NCBI GenBank assembly: GCA_003022005.1
Contig: PXRQ01000061.1
Span: 1-38,730 of the forward strand
DNA from: Halobacteriales archaeon QS_5_70_15
GTDB lineage: Archaea; Halobacteriota; Halobacteria; Halobacteriales; Haloarculaceae
Direction: 5' to 3'
Length of the DNA: 38,730 nucleotides
Positions within the stretch are counted from its first letter, which is position 1. Every line of letters begins with the position of its first letter. A model generated the notes under the pieces. That model worked only from the letters and a program-made list of their open reading frames with translations. It searched no databases and had not been told where the DNA came from. Shown in pieces: positions 14,903 through 22,847 of the stretch. Position numbers and translations under genes: made by a program.

Positions 14903-16669
14903 CTACTGTTCGAGCCTCGCACGGTGGAAGTTACTCAGGCCCGCCTGGACGCCGATGCCGCTGACGCCAGGCCCGAACGACTTCGGGTTCAGCGGGAAGG
15001 TCGTCATGACGAACGGCGCGTCCTCGACAAGCTTGGCGTTGATGTCCCGGTAGATTTCGGCGCGGTTCTCCAGATCCGGGCTCGCGTGCGCCTCCCCCAG
15101 GAGCTCCGAGAACTCCTCGTCGAAGTAGAGGGGCCGCTGCCAGGCGCCCTCGCCGGTCTCCTCGTCGGGGTATCCGAGCTGCTTGAAGTCCGACATCCAG
15201 GGATCGACGTCGGCCGCCCCGCCGTAGGCGGTCACCAGCTGCTGGTAGCGGTAGGTGTTGTCCCAGTAGGAGGACTGCTGCTGGATGTTGAGTTCGGCCT
15301 CGATGCCGATGTCGGACCACTGGTCCTGGACGACCGTCAGCTCCCGCTCGTCCTCGGGGAGACAGAGGACGTCGAGCTCCAGGCGCGGGTCACCGGTGTA
15401 GCCGGCCTCGTCGAGCAGCTCCTCGGCCCCCTCCGGGTCGTAGAACTGGCCCGGGTCGGGCTCCTCGCCGCCCAGCGCGTCGTAGAGCCAGCCGATCGCC
15501 GGGCTGTACAGCGTGTGGGCCGGCTCCGCGTAACCGAACCACGCTCGCTCGGCGATCGCCTCGCGGTCGATACCCTTCGCGAGCGCACGGCGCACCCGCG
15601 CGTCGGACGTCGGGATGTCCTCGCCGTTCCACTGCTGGGTGACGTCGTCGAACCCGCTGATCCACTTGACCGTCTCCTCGTGGTCCGCGGGGTTCGTACA
15701 GAGGGGGGCCAGGCAGCTCCACTCGCCGGAGCTGGCCGCCTCGATGCGGATGTCGTCGCGACCCTCGGCCTGCTGGGCGAACTCGCCGGTGATCAGGTTC
15801 GCGAAGTCGACGGCGCCGCCCTCAACGGCCGACCACATCGTACTCGGCTCGGGGATGAGGTCGATCTCGACCCCGTCGAGGTACGGCAGCTGGTTGCCGT
15901 CCTCGTCGGTCTCCCAGTAGTCGTCGTAGGCCTCGAGGGTGAGCGATTCCCCGGAGGTCCGGTCGGTCAGCTCGAAGGGGCCGCTCCCGACCGGCATCCG
16001 GTTGAACTCGTCGGGGTTCTCCGCGGCGACCTCCGGGACGATCGTCCCGGCCCGGCCCGGCCCGCGGAGCATGAACGAGACGAACGGCGCGTACGGCTGG
16101 CTGAGATGGACCGTCAGCTCCGTCCCGTCGGCCTCGATCTCGTCGACGTTCGTGACCTTCCCGACGTGCGGCGAGGTGTCCATCCCCTGGAGTCGCTCCA
16201 GGGACCACTTGGCCGCCGCCGCGTCGAGTGGCTCGCCGTTGTGGAACGTGATCCCGTCGGCCAGCTGGAACACGAACGTCGAGTCGTCCGGCAGCGACCA
16301 GTCCTGGGCCGCGTCGCCGACGATCTGGACGTCCTGATCCAGCTTCAGGAGCCCGTTGTAGATGTTCGAGTGGATCTCGATCTGCGTCCCCTTGTCGACC
16401 TTGTGGGGATCGAGGAACTCGATCTGGTCGGTGAGCCAGCCGGCGGTGAGCGTCCCGCCGGTGCTGGCGGAGCCGTCGCCGCCGTCACCCTCGGTCGGGG
16501 TCGAACCGCCGTCGCCGCCGCCGTCACTACCGTCGCCCCCGTCGCCCCCGTCGCCGCCACCGGTGCAGCCCGCCAGGCCGGCCATCCCGGCTGCGCCCAA
16601 CAGTTTCACCGTAGTCCGCCTATCTATTTTCGGCCCCTCGAGGTCCGCCCTGTCGATGTCGTCCATCAC
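14903..16669 (-). CDS. dppA: Peptide/nickel-type ABC transporter substrate-binding lipoprotein DppA
   Basis: The 588-residue product has a Tat-like signal, with DRRTTVKLLGAAGMAG (Arg17-Arg18) followed by the lipobox LAGC (Cys35). This implies folded export and lipid anchoring, the usual route in haloarchaea. A Gly/Asp/Ser linker (about residues 36-72) precedes the SBP_bac_5 domain, recognised by GLLKLDQDVQIVGDAAQDW, GITFHNGEPLDAAAAKWSLERL and DARVRRALAKGIDREAI. It binds the transported peptide or related ligand outside the cell. Two adjacent ATG codons (16669, 16666) are possible; a TATA element (CCTTAGATGG, 16691-16700) is centred 27 nt from the first. The ligand cannot be predicted. Confidence 0.93.
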   Translation of the reverse strand: MMDDIDRADLEGPKIDRRTTVKLLGAAGMAGLAGCTGGGDGGDGGDGSDGGGDGGSTPTEGDGGDGSASTGGTLTAGWLTDQIEFLDPHKVDKGTQIEIHSNIYNGLLKLDQDVQIVGDAAQDWSLPDDSTFVFQLADGITFHNGEPLDAAAAKWSLERLQGMDTSPHVGKVTNVDEIEADGTELTVHLSQPYAPFVSFMLRGPGRAGTIVPEVAAENPDEFNRMPVGSGPFELTDRTSGESLTLEAYDDYWETDEDGNQLPYLDGVEIDLIPEPSTMWSAVEGGAVDFANLITGEFAQQAEGRDDIRIEAASSGEWSCLAPLCTNPADHEETVKWISGFDDVTQQWNGEDIPTSDARVRRALAKGIDREAIAERAWFGYAEPAHTLYSPAIGWLYDALGGEEPDPGQFYDPEGAEELLDEAGYTGDPRLELDVLCLPEDERELTVVQDQWSDIGIEAELNIQQQSSYWDNTYRYQQLVTAYGGAADVDPWMSDFKQLGYPDEETGEGAWQRPLYFDEEFSELLGEAHASPDLENRAEIYRDINAKLVEDAPFVMTTFPLNPKSFGPGVSGIGVQAGLSNFHRARLEQ

Positions 16670-16690
16670 GACTGACCCTCACTATCACAC

Positions 16691-16700
16691 CCATCTAAGG
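16691..16700 (-). promoter_or_regulatory. TATA-type promoter of the dpp operon
   Basis: Minus-strand CCTTAGATGG is centred about 27 nt before the first ATG of dppA. It lies in the 131-bp divergent spacer shared with the HTH_10 regulator. Confidence 0.55.
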
Positions 16701-16768
16701 ATTGGGTCGGACATATCTGGTCGGTCAACTGTCACCAACGCAGACGGCCGTGAGTGGACGGTACGGAA

Positions 16769-16777
16769 CGTATTTCC
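16769..16777 (+). promoter_or_regulatory. TATA-type promoter of the HTH_10 regulator gene
   Basis: CGTATTTCC is centred about 28 nt before the ATG at 16801, consistent with leaderless transcription and supporting that start. Confidence 0.5.
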
Positions 16778-16800
16778 GCACTCGCTCGTTTCGGACTACC

Positions 16801-17529
16801 ATGTGGGAGACAGAGGTGGCCATCCGGCACCGGGGATGTCCAATCTCCGACGTCTCGATCGATCATCCGGAGGTCCGCTTCGAGAACGTTCGGCGGGTGG
16901 CGTCGGGAGACGGTCGGGCCAAGCGACTGCTCCGCTTCGAGGGGGAGCGGGCGGCGGTCGAGTCGTTCGTCGAGGACTTCCGGGACCACCCGTCGGCCGA
17001 CAGCCTGGAACGGGCCGACGAGGAACGGGGCTGGCCGGGGGTCGCTCACTACGTGAGCGAGATCGATTTCGCGGAGGGGAACCCCCCGATACGCCGCCTC
17101 GTGGAGCAGGCCGGCTGCTTCCGGCACCCGACGGTCGTCGTCCGCAGCGGGATCGAGCACTGGACGATCTACACCGGTAACAAGGACGAGGTCCGGGAGT
17201 TCGTCGACTCCGTGGAGCGCTTCGACAACGACGTCAACGTCCTCCGGAGCGTCCACGTCGAAGCGCTCACCGATGGGGAGGCCGTGCGACACGGTCCGTT
17301 CCGCTCGTCGCTCACCGACCGGCAGGCCCAGACGTTCCGGGCGGCGCTCTCGATCGGCTACTACGACGGGCACTCGCAGGTGACCATGGAGGACATCGCC
17401 GCCCACCTCGGGGTCCACCGCTCGACCGCCGGCGAGCACCTGAAGCGGGCCGAGGACGCCCTCCTCTCGGAGGTCGGTTCGCGGCTCTTCCCCGGGGTCG
17501 AGGCCGGTCACAGGCCGATGAAACACTGA
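16801..17529 (+). CDS. HTH_10 (bacterio-opsin activator-type) transcriptional regulator
   Basis: The 242-residue product has an N-terminal ligand-sensing-like region (residues 1-165, including CPISDVSIDHPEVRFENVRRV and HPTVVVRSGIEHWTIYTG). The C-terminal HTH_10 domain (residues 171-225) contains LTDRQAQTFRAALSIGYYDG and the helix-turn-helix VTMEDIAAHLGVHRSTAGEHL. Bat-type regulators are specific to archaea and mostly control neighbouring genes. It is divergent from dppA with a 131-bp shared spacer, so control of the dpp/MFS operon is the simplest inference. The ligand is unknown. Confidence 0.87.
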   Translation: MWETEVAIRHRGCPISDVSIDHPEVRFENVRRVASGDGRAKRLLRFEGERAAVESFVEDFRDHPSADSLERADEERGWPGVAHYVSEIDFAEGNPPIRRLVEQAGCFRHPTVVVRSGIEHWTIYTGNKDEVREFVDSVERFDNDVNVLRSVHVEALTDGEAVRHGPFRSSLTDRQAQTFRAALSIGYYDGHSQVTMEDIAAHLGVHRSTAGEHLKRAEDALLSEVGSRLFPGVEAGHRPMKH

Positions 17530-17658
17530 GCCGCCGTCCCGACCCGCGGTCGTCGCAGCGGCTCGGAACTCGACGATCACCCCCGACGCCCCGAGGTCGC
17601 GATAAGTTCCGTCGGTCCGACCGGAGCGTTCATCACCTCCCCGTCGGAACCGCCCCCA

Positions 17659-18897
17659 GTGGACCGGTCGCGACTGCGCTACGGCCTGCTCGGGATGGGG
17701 ACGCTCGCGTACGCGAGCTTGATGCTCGTCTGGTTCTCCATCGCGGCATACCTCGCGGAGACAGTCGCCGAACTCGGCCTCACGAACACGCAGGCCGGCC
17801 TGCTGACGGGGGCGATACCGCTTACCTACGTCCCCGTCGCGCTGTTCTCGGGGGTGGTGACCGACCGCATCGGCCCGTACCGGGCCATCGGCATCGGCGT
17901 CACGCTGTTCGGCGCGGCGCAGGTCGGCCGGGCGGGCGCGGACTCGTTCGCCGTCCTGCTGGCGCTGACCGTGGTGGTCGGGGTCGGGGGTACGACCATC
18001 ACGTTCGGCCTCCCGAAGCTCGTCGCGGAGCTGTTCCCGGCCGACGCCACGGGGACGCCCTCCTCAATCTACATGCTCGGATCGTTCGTGGGGACGGCGA
18101 GCGCGTTCAGCCTCGGCCGGAGCGTCGTCGGTCCGATGCTCGGCGGGTGGCGGCCGCTGTTCACCGTCACCGGCGTCGCGGTGCTGTGCTACGCCGTCCT
18201 CTGGTGGCTGATGGTCTACCTCGCGCCGCTCTCCTCGTTCCGGGGGCCGCCCGACGGGTCGACCGGGGACCCCGAGGGAACCAGCGCCGACGGCGGCGTC
18301 CGGGGCGTAACCGCGCTCAGACGGGACGTGAGCCGGGTGTTCAACACGCCCGCGATGCGCTGGCTGGTCGTCGTCGGCGTCGTCTACCTGCTCATCGTCC
18401 ACGGGCTCCAGAACTGGCTGGCGACGGTGCTCCGGTCGCGGGGCGTCGCCCCGACGCTCGCGGCGACCGTCACAAGCGCGTTCGTCGTCGCGGAGGCGGC
18501 CGGGACCCTCACCGTCCCGGCTCTCTCGGACAAGCTCGGCCGGCGGGGAGCCGTCATCGCCGCCTGCGGCGCGGCGTGTGCCCTGGGGACCGCGACGCTG
18601 CTCCTCCCGGGCGTCCCGTTTGCGCTCCCGGTCGCCGGCGCGCTCGTCGGCGGCGTCGGGGTGGGCGGCATCTCCCCGCTCGTCCGGATAGTCCCGCCGG
18701 AACTCGACGGGATCGGACCGGCCCTGACGGGGACCGCGATAGGGCTCGTCTTCGCCGTGGGCGAACTCGGGGGGTTCCTCGGGCCGTTCCTCGTCGGCGC
18801 GCTGTTCGACCTCACGGGGTCGTACGCGCCGGGGCTGGCGGTCGTCGGCCTCGCGTGTCTCGCCGTCGTGGTCGCCGGACGGCGCATCCCCGCCTGA
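17659..18897 (+). CDS. MFS transporter (CynX/NimT-like)
   Basis: The 412-residue product has about 12 membrane helices in two halves. These are separated by a hydrophilic loop (PDGSTGDPEGTSADGG, about residues 200-216). The first half holds the MFS motif A-like GVVTDRIGPYRAIGIG and the second repeats it as LSDKLGRRGAVIAACG. The layout and the start YGLLGMGTLAYASLMLVWFSIAAY resemble MFS drug/anion permeases of the cyanate-transporter group, but no substrate can be named. It starts with GTG; a GATAAGTTCC element about 55 nt upstream suggests a short leader. It follows the HTH_10 gene by 129 bp in the same direction and could share its control. Confidence 0.82.
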   Translation: MDRSRLRYGLLGMGTLAYASLMLVWFSIAAYLAETVAELGLTNTQAGLLTGAIPLTYVPVALFSGVVTDRIGPYRAIGIGVTLFGAAQVGRAGADSFAVLLALTVVVGVGGTTITFGLPKLVAELFPADATGTPSSIYMLGSFVGTASAFSLGRSVVGPMLGGWRPLFTVTGVAVLCYAVLWWLMVYLAPLSSFRGPPDGSTGDPEGTSADGGVRGVTALRRDVSRVFNTPAMRWLVVVGVVYLLIVHGLQNWLATVLRSRGVAPTLAATVTSAFVVAEAAGTLTVPALSDKLGRRGAVIAACGAACALGTATLLLPGVPFALPVAGALVGGVGVGGISPLVRIVPPELDGIGPALTGTAIGLVFAVGELGGFLGPFLVGALFDLTGSYAPGLAVVGLACLAVVVAGRRIPA

Positions 18898-18999
18898 GTG
18901 CGGCGGGAGCCCCGATTCCTGCACGCCGAGTCGGTCGTTCGCCGCAGCCGGCCGCCCGGCGCGTACCGGGGTCACGCACCGGTCGCCGCTCGGGTAGGC

Positions 19000-19364
19000 A
19001 CGTCGTCCGCCTCGCCGGGGGCCCAGCCGGCGGCGGAGTCCCGAGAGGAGCCCCCCGCCGAGCACCTCGCGCTCTATCGCCGCGAGTTCGGCCCCGTCGA
19101 ACCGGTCGTCCTCGCGCGCACCGGCCAGCCACTCCTCCCACTCCTCCCCGGTGAGCGTCCCCCGGGACTCGGGGCCCACTGCGCCTTGGGATGCTCGCGG
19201 TCGGGGAACGGGACGTCCATCTCGCCACCCCGGTAAAGCGGCGAGAGCTCGAAGGCGAACCGGTCGTCCTCGGTCGGGACGAACCGGCAGGGGTAGCCAT
19301 TAAAAAGGAACACGCCCTCTGGCGTGACCGTCTCGCCGGTCAGGAGTTCGAGCGTGGGCGCCAT
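19000..19364 (-). pseudogene. Frameshifted uncharacterised haloarchaeal protein
   Basis: Two reading frames together give one protein-like sequence. It starts MAPTLELLTGETVTPEGVF with LFNGYPCRFVP, and frame 1 continues to DREHPKAQW (about 19178). The next frame carries GPESRGTLTGEEWEEWL with AREDDRFDGAELAAIEREVLGG. One extra G in the GGGGCCC tract at 19171-19177 would join them. I do not recognise a domain. The C-terminal frame stays open far past the expected end, under the 3' end of the MFS gene, so the true stop is uncertain. Either a real frameshift or a single-base sequencing error would explain this. Confidence 0.55.
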
Positions 19365-19439
19365 CGCCCGGAGCTACGGGTTCCTGATCGTTTACGGGTT
19401 CGGGCAGCCGTCCAGCGGGGGTGGCTCGGAGTGGAGCGA

Positions 19440-19447
19440 CTTATACG
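19440..19447 (+). promoter_or_regulatory. TATA-type promoter of the IMPDH/GMPR-like gene
   Basis: CTTATACG is centred about 30 nt before the ATG at 19474. Confidence 0.6.
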
Positions 19448-19473
19448 CACGGAGCCGATAGTGACCGTTCGGC

Positions 19474-20529
19474 ATGGACGACATCCGCACCGGGCTCTCC
19501 TACGGGGACGCCCTGCTCGTGCCGAAGCGCTCGGGCGTGGCCTCGCGGGACGACGTCGACCTCTCGACGCGGCTGACCGGGAACCTCCCGCTCGAGGCGC
19601 CCCTGCTCTCGGCGCCGATGGACACGGTCACCGAACACGAGACGGCCATCGCCCTCTCCGCGGCCGGCGGCCTCGGGACGATCCACCGGTTCCTCGCGGT
19701 CGAGGAGCAGGCCGCGGAGGTCCGGCTCGCGGACGAGGCCGGCGTGAGGGTCGGAGCGGCGCTCGGCATCGACGAGGCGACGGTCGAGCGTGCCGAGGCG
19801 ACCCTCGAGGCGGGCGCGGACTGCCTGATGGTCGACGTCGCCCACGGCCACCTCGAGGCGTGTCTGGACGTCGTCTCGGAGGTGGCCGGGGAGTTCCCCG
19901 ACGTCCCGCTGGTGGCGGGCAACGTCGCCACGCCGGAGGGCGTGATCGACCTCGCCGCCGCGGGCGCCGACTGCGTGAAGGTCGGTATCGGTCCCGGATC
20001 CCACTGCACGACGCGGAAGGTGGCCGGCGCGGGCGTCCCGCAGCTGACCGCGGTCGACGACTGCGCCGACGCCGCCGCGGCACACGGCGTCCGGACGGTC
20101 GCGGACGGCGGCATCAGGAGTTCGGGTGACGCCGTCAAGGCGCTGATGGCCGGCGCGGACACCGTGATGATGGGGTCGCTGTTCGCCGGGACCGACGAGG
20201 CCCCGATGCCCGTCGTCGAGGTGGACGGCGAGCGGTACAAGCGCTCCCGCGGGATGGCAACGACCGCCGCCGCGGAGGGCCGCTCGGACAAGGAGTCGAA
20301 CCCGGGCGCCGACGAGGGCGTCGAGGCGCTCACGCCGTACGAGGGCCCGCTCGCGGACGTGGCCCGCGAGTTCTGTGCCGGGATCCGCTCGGGGCTGTCC
20401 TACTGCGGCGGACGCACCATCCCCGAGGCACGCGAGCGCGCGGAGTTCGTCCGGGTCGCCCCCTCCGCGAAGGAACTGGAGGGTGCGCACCTCGACCGGG
20501 ACTGGGAGGGCGTCGACGTCGGGGACTGA
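19474..20529 (+). CDS. IMP dehydrogenase/GMP reductase family enzyme without CBS domains
   Basis: The 351-residue TIM-barrel enzyme has the family start (RTGLSYGDALLVPKRS), LLSAPMDTVTEHETAIAL and AGNVATPEG. Its catalytic loop is GIGPGSHCTTR, with Cys178 forming the covalent nucleotide intermediate. ADGGIRSSGDAVKALMAGAD and GIRSGLSYCGGRTIPEA follow. CBS domains found in most IMP dehydrogenases are absent, as in GMP reductase, but the tail with a PYEG block and YCGGRTI is closer to IMP dehydrogenase. It therefore interconverts IMP, XMP or GMP, direction undecided. His177 sits where Ile or Val is common. The TGA is followed by TACGGACGG and the gene converges on the DUF3179 pseudogene with a 19-bp spacer. 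Confidence 0.85.
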   Translation: MDDIRTGLSYGDALLVPKRSGVASRDDVDLSTRLTGNLPLEAPLLSAPMDTVTEHETAIALSAAGGLGTIHRFLAVEEQAAEVRLADEAGVRVGAALGIDEATVERAEATLEAGADCLMVDVAHGHLEACLDVVSEVAGEFPDVPLVAGNVATPEGVIDLAAAGADCVKVGIGPGSHCTTRKVAGAGVPQLTAVDDCADAAAAHGVRTVADGGIRSSGDAVKALMAGADTVMMGSLFAGTDEAPMPVVEVDGERYKRSRGMATTAAAEGRSDKESNPGADEGVEALTPYEGPLADVAREFCAGIRSGLSYCGGRTIPEARERAEFVRVAPSAKELEGAHLDRDWEGVDVGD

Positions 20530-20548
20530 TACGGACGGGCTCGGCGCG

Positions 20549-21599
20549 TCAGTCCCGACGCCAGACGGTCGAGTCGGGATGGAAGTCCAGCCAGGCCAAC
20601 CAGAACAGCGGAGGGTGGGAATCGGCCCGTTCAAGCCGTTCGCCCTCCCGCGGCCCGTCGACGACCCGACCGGTCTCGATCAGCCAGCGCGACCCGCCCG
20701 CCCGGAGGAACCCCGCGTCCTCGCGCTCGAACGCGAGCGCCCGGCCGTCGACCCGTCGGTCGGACGCGACTGCACTCCCCCGGCGAGCGACGACCGCCAC
20801 CGGCAGGCCGCCGACGCGGTCGTTCACCGGCGAGGAGGGGAGTTCGGTCAGCGGGTAGGCCCGTGCCGCCCCGCCCGCGGCGACGCCGAGGACGAGCGCC
20901 CGCTCGGGGAGCCGCGAGTCGTCGAAGTCGTCCCCGAGCCGCTCCTCCAGGTACTCGGCGTTCTCCCTGGCCCGCCCCACGAGGTCGAAGCCGTAGCCGA
21001 ACCGGACCGCGCCGACGACGGTGTCCGAGCGGGGCGGCGGCAACAGCACCTCGCCGTCGGGGAACCGCCGGCGCCACTCCCCCCACGTCGTCAGGGTCGA
21101 GGGGAGCACCTCGAGCGTCTCGCCGGTTCTCGGGCCCCGACCGGCAGACGGGGCAGTACGTCACGAGCAGCGGCCCGCCGAAGTCGTCGTTGACGACCTC
21201 GTGCCAGTTCAGGACCGTCAGCGGGTACGCCCGGCCGACCGGGTCGTTCCCGTCGGCATCCCCGGTCGCGACGTCCCCCCGTGCCACCCCGACGACGGGG
21301 TCGTCGTCCGCGAGCCGCGGCCGGGAGGTCGTCCCCGATCCGAGCCCGATGGCGACCTCGGACCAGTCGGGCGCGAACGCCGGGTCGGTGATGGCGGGGA
21401 TGCCGTCGCGGGGTGCCGACCGCCGCAGGTCCGACTCCGGGACCGGCAACTCGACGGAGGAACCGATCGCGGGACCGCTCTCGCTCCCGCTATCGCTCGC
21501 GGCCGCTCGCTCGCCCTCGCTCGCCTACCCGACGGTGCAGCCGGCGAGGGTGCTCGAGGCACCGAGTCCGGCGAGAGCGAGGAGGCGGCGGCGTCTCAC
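20549..21599 (-). pseudogene. DUF3179 lipoprotein pseudogene (amber codon plus internal deletion)
   Basis: A GTG at 21599 with a TATA box 27 nt upstream opens VRRRRLLALAGLGASSTLAGCTVG, a Tat/lipoprotein signal with lipobox LAGC. A TAG at 21525-21527 follows immediately. The same frame continues as ASEGERAAAS...VELPVPESDLRRSAPRDGIPAITDPAF and reaches YPLTVLNWHEVVNDDFGG, then LLVTYCPVCRSG, the DUF3179 core. Near 21130-21145 it breaks and another frame resumes with GPRTGETLEVLPSTLTTWGEW to the end at 20549. In the family about 50 residues lie between CRSG and RGPRTG, so some 150 bp are missing and the frame is lost. DUF3179 proteins are exported and of unknown function. As written, no full product can be made. 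Confidence 0.8.
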
Positions 21600-21620
21600 G
21601 GTCCGCTAAACGGCGTCCCG

Positions 21621-21630
21621 AGGTTAAAGG
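21621..21630 (-). promoter_or_regulatory. TATA-type promoter of the DUF3179 pseudogene
   Basis: Minus-strand CCTTTAACCT is centred about 27 nt before the GTG at 21599. It shows that the lipoprotein signal is the true 5' end, upstream of the amber codon. Confidence 0.55.
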
Positions 21631-21856
21631 GGCGGCCGCGCCGGCGCCGGGGGCGCAACGCCGAAGGATGGTCGGGGGTCCACCCCTGGCGGCAGGGGGA
21701 TGGGGGGAGAACGACGAACAGGGTCGGGAGTTCCCGCCGGCCGCCGTGTGCACGTATGCCACGGTCGGGCGTGTAGTTTGCCCGTGTCGGTGGGGTCGGC
21801 GCACGACCGCCGCGGGCGAGACACGGCCGTCGCGGGCGAAGGTTCAGGGGCTTGCG

Positions 21857-22390
21857 GTGCCGAACGGGGTCGTGACCAGGCTCGTCGCCGTCGTCCACGT
21901 CGGGGAGCCGCCCGCGCTCGGGGGCGGCCTCCGGCCCGCCGTCGTCGCTCACCTCTACGGCGGTCCCGTCCCGCGGTTCGTCGTCCACGAGATCGGCGAG
22001 GAGGGGTCGATGGAGCGCGTCCCCGGCAGCTACGCGCCCGACCTCGAGGCAGAGCCCACGTACCCGGTGACCGACCTGCTGTTGGCGACCCGACGGGACC
22101 CCTCCGCGGTCGCACAGCGTCTCGACGTCCTCGACACGAAGGCCCGTGCGAACTACGGGGTTGGGTTCCGGGAGAAGACGTTCGACAGCGACGTGGCCTG
22201 GGGCTCGGACGGCTACGGCCGCCACTTCGAGGCCCGGTCGCAGCTGGAGGCCCACCGCTACGAGGACCGGATCGCCGTGGGCGTCCATCCGGGCACGTCC
22301 GCGAGCGTCCGCGAGGCGCTGGCGGCGAACTCGGAACGCCTCGACGCGCCGATCGACCGGTTCGAGCCGCCGACAGCGGACGGTAACTGA
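21857..22390 (+). CDS. Uncharacterised haloarchaeal protein
   Basis: The ORF from GTG 21857 gives 177 residues; a second GTG at 21872 gives 172 and the start MTRLVAVVHVGEPPALGGG-like. Visible blocks are AHLYGGPVPRFVVHEIGEEGS, TYPVTDLLLATRRDPSAVAQRLDVL and YGVGFREKTFDSDVAWGSDGYG, ending acidic. No transmembrane segment, signal peptide or known catalytic motif was found. Amino-acid composition and the absence of a better frame support it as coding. No clear TATA element sits at the leaderless distance from either GTG. I do not recognise the family. Confidence 0.6.
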   Translation: MPNGVVTRLVAVVHVGEPPALGGGLRPAVVAHLYGGPVPRFVVHEIGEEGSMERVPGSYAPDLEAEPTYPVTDLLLATRRDPSAVAQRLDVLDTKARANYGVGFREKTFDSDVAWGSDGYGRHFEARSQLEAHRYEDRIAVGVHPGTSASVREALAANSERLDAPIDRFEPPTADGN

Positions 22391-22529
22391 TGGAACGGCT
22401 CCGGCCTCGCCCGCGACCCTGCGATCCACGACCCCGTGGAACCCGAACGCATCCCGACCGGTTCTCACCCGCCAGAGCTTTGACCGTGGGGCGGGTACTG
22501 TCCCGTGGACCCGTCAGGCCGACCCCGCC

Positions 22530-22682
22530 ATGATACCACCCCTCCGCCGTCGCTGTCCCGAGTGCGGGCACGCGAACTGGACCGGCCGGTTCGCGGTCGT
22601 CCCAACCGACGGGGGGCGACTCGTCGAGTGCCCCTCCTGTCGTCACCGGTTCGAACCGGTGGACGGGCCGATGCTCAGGTGA
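22530..22682 (+). CDS. Small zinc-ribbon protein
   Basis: The 50-residue ORF has CPECGHAN (Cys9 and Cys12) and CPSCRHRF (about Cys34 and Cys37) separated by 21 residues, a classic four-Cys zinc ribbon, with RRR before the first pair. It resembles the small zinc-finger proteins abundant in haloarchaea. A weak TATA element (GCTTTGACC near 22474) would give a leader of about 25 nt. Function is unknown; a role in nucleic-acid or protein binding would be a guess. Confidence 0.6.
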   Translation: MIPPLRRRCPECGHANWTGRFAVVPTDGGRLVECPSCRHRFEPVDGPMLR

Positions 22683-22847
22683 CCGGGGGTCGACCTGCGT
22701 CGGTCGGAACTCGACGTGGCGGGCGCCCGCTCGCCTGTTCGGGGGATCGGAACGACGTCCGACGCGGCGGCCGGACGGAACGCCCCTCGACTCCACTTCC
22801 GCCCCGGTATCCGACCCTTCTTGAGTGTCGGTGCGGTACGCCCCTCC

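Noticed and set aside
16470..16570. A CCGTCGCC-rich tract in dppA as a simple-sequence DNA repeat element
   Set aside because: It encodes the flexible Gly/Asp linker that follows the lipobox in many haloarchaeal binding proteins, which explains its repetitiveness.
14060..16675. An 871-codon open frame on the plus strand across dppA and dppB
   Set aside because: It lies antisense to two clearly recognisable genes, is dominated by Arg, Asp, Val and Gly, and has no family signature. Long shadow frames are expected at this GC content.
21525..21527. The in-frame TAG in the DUF3179 gene as a recoded (pyrrolysine) codon
   Set aside because: No pyrrolysine genes or supporting context are visible, haloarchaea are not generally known to use it, and the same gene has a second inactivating lesion.
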